DNA of 64,000 bases from Patiria pectinifera (Eukaryota; Echinodermata; Asteroidea; Valvatida; Asterinidae), in the NCBI GenBank assembly GCA_029964075.1, contig CM057129.1, forward strand, positions 21,071,430 to 21,135,429, given 5' to 3'. A model generated the notes under the pieces. It saw only the letters and a program-made list of their open reading frames with translations. It made no database searches and was not told where the DNA came from. Made by a program: the position numbers and the translations under genes. Within the stretch, counting starts at the first letter, position 1; each line of letters begins with the position of its first letter. Below are positions 57,533 to 64,000 of the stretch, piece after piece.

Positions 57533-57637
57533 GTAAGTGGGTTCCCCTCCTGTAAAATGATATAGGCCTCCTCCTTTACAACTCGATCGAGAAGTTTGGT
57601 TAACCACGATGAGACTTACATCGAACGCACGCTATAG

Positions 57638-58073
57638 TTAAAGGGAATATACATCATTGGCTTTTGCTGCAATTTTCAGAAATGAACTATTTGAGGGGTT
57701 AGTATAATAGATCAAATATTGTTTAACTGACATGTTTGAAGTTTTGTGTTACGAAAATGCTTGAACAACCAAGAAAAACAATAATGTTTAAGTAGTCTGG
57801 ATCCCTGACTCCACTAAAGATAAAATTGATCAATTTATAGATGTCAGAAAATTGTAAGGTAAGGGAACCAGTCTAGCTGGCCTGCACCCGGTCGACCGAC
57901 CACCGTTGGAAATGTATACAAAAATACAATTTTCTTGAAAATGACTTGACACCAGGTGCCATAATTTTAAAGGATGCTTTAGGCTGGCATTTACCAACAT
58001 CCTAGTAAGGTATTTCGTAAAAACTTGGTAGTTTTATTTTTCGATGTTTGCAAATGTTGTATATTCCCGTTAA
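57638..58073. mobile_element. TTAA MITE, dispersed diverged copy
   Basis: Same family as 2259-2766. It begins TTAAAGGGAATATACATCAT, carries TTTTGCTGCAATTTTCAGAAAT, and ends TTGCAAATGTTGTATATTCC then CGTTAA. It has diverged at many sites and lies about 105 bp inside the intron that follows the signal-peptide exon, showing the family is dispersed and not confined to the FReD cluster. Confidence 0.8.
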
Positions 58074-61000
58074 GGACCACTTGTATCTCTTGAAATTAAC
58101 CGTGTGTCTGTGAAATGTACGTCAGGGAGCCAGGCCGTGCGACATTCACCTGTCCTTAGACATCATTTGAATAATCATTCCCACGCAGGCGCAAGTTGCC
58201 TCGCGTATCAACAACGAGTTAACTAATGGTACTTGATCTGAACTATTGTCTTCAAGGAAGTTTGATTTTGTTGTTATTTGGTTTTGATTCAGTATTAAAT
58301 AATTAATTAATTAATTTGTTTTGCTTGATGTATGATGAAAACATTCCATCCTTTAACTTTATCAAAAAAATGTGTAGTTTTTTGCTTAAATTCCTATAAC
58401 GTTTTATGGTCAAAATTACCTTTCCCGAATTCATTGCACTTTTGAGCTAAATGGAAAGCAGGGGTTCAAGTTTTGGTCACCACACTTGTATCGGTGTTAC
58501 TGCTATATTGCAAAGAATTAAGCCTTTAGTTTTAAACAAATTTAACTGTTAAATTTAAAGTTGGAAAAGCAACCTTTGTGATTCTTCTTCCGTCGTTGGG
58601 AATGAAAAGTGACAGTGGCAGATTTATGAACGCGTTGAGAACAAATCCTGGTACATCACACACATGTCAAAGGGTGCTTATCAAGTTCACAAATCTCAAA
58701 ATTGCCCACGAAAAACGGCTTCAGCGACATGAGTCACGCGTCGTTTGGCGTCAAGGGGACCGTATATTGATGTTGAGGAGAACTTGGCAATGTCTCCAAG
58801 ACTGTGAAATGTTAGCAACCCATTTGCCGAAATGACTGTTGACAACGCTGTAGCTTTCCGGCGCGCCTATCCACCTCGACGTGCTCTCTTAGATCTAACC
58901 CTTACCAGGTGGTCCCCGCGTCTGTTTAAGAGACCTTGATTCGAACAAGGCCAACTTGAATCATGTTTTATTGATCGGAGATTGTTATCCCAAGTAATTT
59001 TGTTCCAATACGATTTGAACTTTTGAATTGATCAATTATAAAGATGTTAGCTTGCGGGTACACTACGGTATTAATCGTTTCTGTGAAGAATGTTAGTTCT
59101 GAAATGAACCGGTTATGAGATTATTTGATATAAATTTCGAAAGAGAAACGAGTGAAGTGTATTGTACAACTGTGTGTATCCAACCCTCGGTTTGGGTTCG
59201 ATTATCCCTATTCCGACTGCACAAACGGTTTTAGAATGTTCTTTAGCTTTTATAGCGATTTTGTTCTCATAACACTCACATAATATTTTAGCCTTGGTTA
59301 CCCCTCGTTTCGTTCTCGCAACTATCAGGGAACGATAGGTAAATAAGCGCCCATAGCAACTTGCGAACCCCCCCCCCCCCAAAAAAAAAATAATAAAAAA
59401 ATAAATAAAGGCCACAGAAAATTAAATATTTTTAACACCATCCTGTATCATGAAAAGCAGTCAGCATTTAAACTATATTTAGAAGGGCTACAAGAAATGG
59501 AGAATTAAGGTCCGATATATAGTCGATCCTTCACGCATGAACCGGACCAATACTGCAACTGTCTATGTTAACCTCACAACAGGTGTCCTCCCCTGCAGCC
59601 TCCAATTATCAATTTGTTATTCTAAATTACGCCTACTTTAATAGTCATAAAGAAATTGGTCAATGATATTATAGCACCGAAAAGCCCTCATTCAGAAATT
59701 TGACCCCCAAAAGGCGCCAAACCAGTGGGTCAGAATGTGTGCCGTGCTGTCCCGCCCGTGCTGCTTCCTCCTCGCTCCTCGTCAAAATTCACTCAGTTCC
59801 CACTTAGGCCACAAAGGATTTGACTATTATCCTGTAATTGAACATCAAGTGGTAAATGGAAACGACCTCTGATTGGTTGATTGACCAGCGGGGAATTGGG
59901 GGTTACGGTGTTTTTTTTGTGACAATTTGATCTCTGATTTTGTTACGGGCTCCCCTTGTTGCTCTGATTACGATGATTGGAAACACGTGGAATTTATTTT
60001 CATACTTACCACTTGCTATCTCCGATGTAATTGTGACCCCAATACCCGCTTGGTGCATGCCACTTGCAATCGTCTATCAGCAAGCTTAGTGCACGTTTGA
60101 TTGGAACATTATATGACGTTTGGATAACAAATTGCTGAACACTAATTAATGTGAAAATAATGCAGCGGGGAGAAAACGAGAAACTTCGTCACAAAACGTT
60201 TAAAGCAGCAGGGTTAACCAAAGATCTCAAAGAATTCGTAATAAGCGTCACTATGCAGATCGAGAAACGATCGCTTGTACATCGCAAGAGGGTTAATTGC
60301 AAACCTACACAAAAAATACAAAACGGCATTATTCTCAACGAATGCCGATGGCAATCAAATTATCACTTACTTCTAGTCCTTGGCAGTGGACGCCTAGGAC
60401 ATGCAAAATGACCTTTAACTTGAAAAAAAAAATGTACTGATTGCTCTGCAGTGATTGCATAATGATACATTTTTGCACCATGTAATTAATACCTCCCACG
60501 ATGTATTTTCAGATTGAAATAACATGAAACTTATCTGCAATCTATATCAAACCTTTATGGTCCCTGTGTCGCAACGTGTGGTATAATATTTTGTTGAGCT
60601 TTTATATCCAAATTACTTAAATGAGTAAAAACAAAAAAAATCCAGTCTAACAACCATTCATGTGTACATACTCTAACACCGAACAGGATTCGGTAACGCA
60701 GAAAATATCCAAGGGTTTCTAATTATGACGGGAATAATGATACGCTTCAAAATATGAGAAGAGAGTATAGGCCTATACGTATATTGTTTAACGTGATAGA
60801 AATGTAATTCTAGAGCTCTTTTGTATATAACTCCCATAGCGCTTGACTTTGAATACACTATGCAACCATTTCTTTTTCTTGAAGAACCATTTCCGATCGT
60901 TTGCCACGACAACTCTTTATATAGGTTGCACTTGGCAGTGACCTAACTTGACTCTGGAGTGACCTTAAATGACCCCTAGAGACCGCCGGAGATACACCTG

Positions 61001-62653
61001 TTGGTCCGTTCAGACGGAATACCCCTTTTGGTAAAAAAAAAAAGCAAGGATAGAAACTGTATACAACGACGTACATAACCCTTATTTCGTTCGACACATT
61101 TGTGACAAGTTTGTAAGTGATGAAAGAAAAAGTCGACTTTCTTTGATGAAACACGGACCTCGAGGGTCCAATTCATGAATGCAGCAAAAACCCATTAACT
61201 TGCTCGAGCCGGCTGGGTGACAAAAAATAAATCTCACATTTTTCTCGACATTAAAGTGGAGCAGCGTATATATTAGACAGTCAAGCTTTTCGTCGGTTCA
61301 CAACATGGGAAACTATCAGTCGTTACATATATGCCCTGTTCATTTACCTTACAATAAGGAATGCGATTGGCACTGACCTAAATTTTAACTTTTGTACATA
61401 ACATTTCCGATGAAAACAACTTGTAGGCCTAATTGCGTGCTTATTAGTAAGTCCGCCCTGGCTACAACTTCGAGATAAAATGCAACCAACACATGACGCA
61501 ACCTTTCTGTCAATTATTGTGCCGTTAGTCGAAGCTGTCAACTATACGCCAAAAAGGAATCTCTTGACAATCCTTGAATAATAAGACTCGCAAAATGACG
61601 GGAAGTGACTCAAGAAGGTGTACTGAAAAGGGGGAACTCAACAGGTGTTGCTTGAAAACCACCTGACAACACCTGGCGGGATCAATGATCTTTAAGCTTC
61701 ACCTTGGGATGAGAGTAATGCAGACCAAACCCGGTGACTATTTACTGTGCATGTAAATAGGCGAATTAAAGTCCGTTTCTACTGAGTCGTTAGTTTCAAC
61801 AATGCCCGCGCTTTGTGGAGTTTTTTTCTGTATAAGGTGCCACCTCGCCAACTTTTTTTTATCAGGCTCGGCTTATTTGCTACTATACCAGTTGAAATGT
61901 TCAAGCTTCTGTCTCACATGACTTCACCGTAAGTTGGAAATAAAATAGAAATTCGTATTAGCATAAAAAAGAGACACCAAAACACGCTTGAATATGGAAT
62001 GAGGTAGCAAAGATTGAAAATTAATAAATGAGACTCAAACGCGCAGGATATTTTCAGGATTTCATAAAAAGACTTTTCGGGCCCTTTCTAAATTCACATT
62101 ACTTTAACCATTTTTTGGGGGGAGGGGAAATGCTATCAAAGTATAAGCCCACGATCTGCGCAATTGACAGTATACTTGATAGGACTCCCGCCACAATTCC
62201 CCCGTTGCAAACGGTACACTCGATAGATGACATCGCCAGCTGATGCATTTTCTGCTTGTTATTGACTGATTATGCAATTTGCGGGCTGAGGAAGATCGCT
62301 TTCCCAGTTTCGAGTTTCAAGGTCAGGTCTGAAAAAGAAATAAACCGGACTATTCAAACACAAGGCTTCTCTATTTTAAGCTGAAAATGAACAGCGTAAA
62401 TTCAAAACTATTAACATTGTATTAAAATAAATTATTGTGTTTGTTTATTATAATATTTCACTTCGCAGTCACATGCTAAAACGAGGCGTTTACCTTTGAA
62501 TCTTATTAACATGTGACACGCATGTCTACCATTTCTGAAACTCCTCTGAACGCCACTAGTTTCCGTAAACACACATATTAATAAAAACAACAATTTGACA
62601 ATGAAACTAATTGGTGAAATAAATCACGAAAATAAACACGTTACCCCCACCAG
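58074..62653. other. Presumed intron, no exon identified
   Basis: No gene supported. Frames at 58578-58835, 60151-60411 and 60858-61154 lack motifs and convincing splice borders. A poly-C/poly-A junction is at 59370-59392. Confidence 0.4.
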
Positions 62654-63014
62654 CAGGTGCGGTTCTAGAGCCAATATTTTTTTTCTTGTTGGAGGGGGGG
62701 GGGGGGAGGCTAGCAAGGTGGATCCAGAAAATGTAGACAGTTTTTTTTTCCGACACTTGGCTGGCCCCTCTGAAAAATAATACGTTGGGGGGAGTGCAAT
62801 ATTTTTTTCTGGGAGAGCGCTGATAAAATCAAACAATCAGGCACACTATATTATTAATTAAAAGTGTACAAATGCACCCTTCATTTAGTAGACCGTTCCC
62901 ATTCTATGTCAAATTCTTACATTTTTTTTGGCATTTTTTTTTTTTTTTTTTTTTTGGGGGGGTAAATTTTTTTTTTTGGGGGGCAGCCCACTAGCCCCCG
63001 TAGAACCGCCACTG
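62654..63014. mobile_element. Inverted-repeat element with G-rich ends
   Basis: The left end CAGGTGCGGTTCTAGAGCC and the right end, read inverted, CAGTGGCGGTTCTACGGGGG are imperfect inverted repeats. Inside are G runs (62694-62707) and T runs (62938-62975). CAGTGGCGG…-ended elements with G-rich sub-termini are common dispersed DNA transposons. Limits approximate. Confidence 0.55.
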
Positions 63015-64000
63015 TCCACCAGACTGTTCCATAGCTTAAAGTGTCCCGTTGAATTTGTTGTACAGGCGTTCATTTTAAGGTGATGGCATTTTTTTTGCTA
63101 TTTAAAAAACCCTTCCGATACTCTTTTTTAAAAACGCAAATGCAATGTTTTCATTACCAATCCACTTCTCTTTTGACGCCAACTATATGTCGAAATCTCC
63201 ATGCTTCCACATTACTCTGAGAAAATATTTCCTTTTCCCACTTTGCCCTCTCCATCACTTTTGATGCACTACATAATATACACAATTGCCGCACAACATA
63301 TGTTAGCCTTATATCAATCCGCACTTCGCATACATCTGTTCACCTTTAACCTGACGTCTTTCCATTGCAAGCTGGGGATTATGTTCCACATGTTTCGCGT
63401 ATAATATTTCGGAAAAATCTGCTCTGCTCTGTTGTATGTTTGATTTGCTGTTAGACACGTTTAAGCTAACAGGTGCTAACGTCAACTTCGAGGTGCTTAA
63501 GCATCATTCAGAATCTGATTGCAGATTAATTTGTTTCCCCTAACTCTAATGCATACTTCCTATTCGTGTTGGAGGTGCCAATACCAACACGGGACGCTGA
63601 CCCGTAAAGCGCGTAGGCCTACTCTTATTTACATCAAGAATGAAGGAAGTAAATATTTAAAAGTTATATGTATGATGTCTTATGCTCTATGCGAGAAAAG
63701 AGGTGAATCTTGGAAAATAACAAGTAAGCAAAACAAATTACCATGTTGACTCTGCTTCTATTTATCTGACCGACAAAGCTTACAGCGCCTACACCAGAGA
63801 CTCTTTTCACACGAAGAAACGCGTCCGCCTAGTATTGCGTGCGGCGTTTTAATCCAACTCTTTCGACAACGTTGAGTATGGAGGGCAAGTGTTGCCAATG
63901 CCTTGGAGCAAAACTGACATTTCCCCGTGGAGCACAAAAGGAGCAAACATGATTTGCATCAAATCAACTATTCGGAGTTAGAAAGTTAACGATATGATGC
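63015..64000. other. Right edge, no gene seen
   Basis: No supported gene, RNA or repeat. The frames at 63519-63749 (+) and 63758-63946 (-) show no recognised family; the latter has several cysteines but no valid zinc-finger spacing. Confidence 0.45.

Overview
The window is animal DNA, most likely from a marine invertebrate deuterostome. An echinoderm, perhaps sea-star-like, fits best, but this is an inference. It holds spliced exons with GT/AG borders, very sparse coding, many small inverted-repeat transposons (MITEs), tRNA-derived SINEs, frequent ACATGTAC and TAGGCCTA words, and secreted PAN/Apple + fibrinogen-domain (FReD) proteins of the kind expanded in echinoderms and amphioxus. There is no bacterial, viral or CRISPR content.

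Layout. Bases 1-15519 (unit A) and 28201-43356 (unit B) are two copies of one large segmental duplication. Each carries on the minus strand an intact, intronless FReD gene (2996-3859; 31433-32401), and on the plus strand the last exons of a CCHC zinc-knuckle gene (5623-8294; 34321-36867). The spacer (15520-28200) holds a 211-bp tandem array, a pair of 1.2-kb direct repeats, a tRNA-Leu-like SINE and a third FReD gene (24266-25234). The right third (43357-64000) is not part of the duplication. It has almost no open reading frames, but contains a convincing signal-peptide first exon (57446-57532), a weaker candidate first exon (46080-46126) and several MITEs.

How it fits together. This is a young, actively rearranging cluster of secreted lectin-like genes. 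The three FReD proteins share a signal peptide, a PAN/Apple-like cysteine module and a FReD with an intact calcium loop, so they are probably secreted glycan-binding proteins. The gene in unit B looks mosaic: its body and 5' flank resemble the spacer copy, while its last codons and 3' flank resemble unit A. A junction at 29686/29687 looks like the scar of another lost FReD gene. Internal comparisons date several transposon insertions: a hAT-like element with an 8-bp target duplication is in unit A but missing at 28581-28588, and two MITE families beside FReD copies A and C have an apparent empty site near 24074-24099. The duplicated CCHC-gene tail in unit B has no visible 5' exons and may be an orphan.

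All similarities were judged by eye. Percent identities, homology searches and splice scores were not computed.
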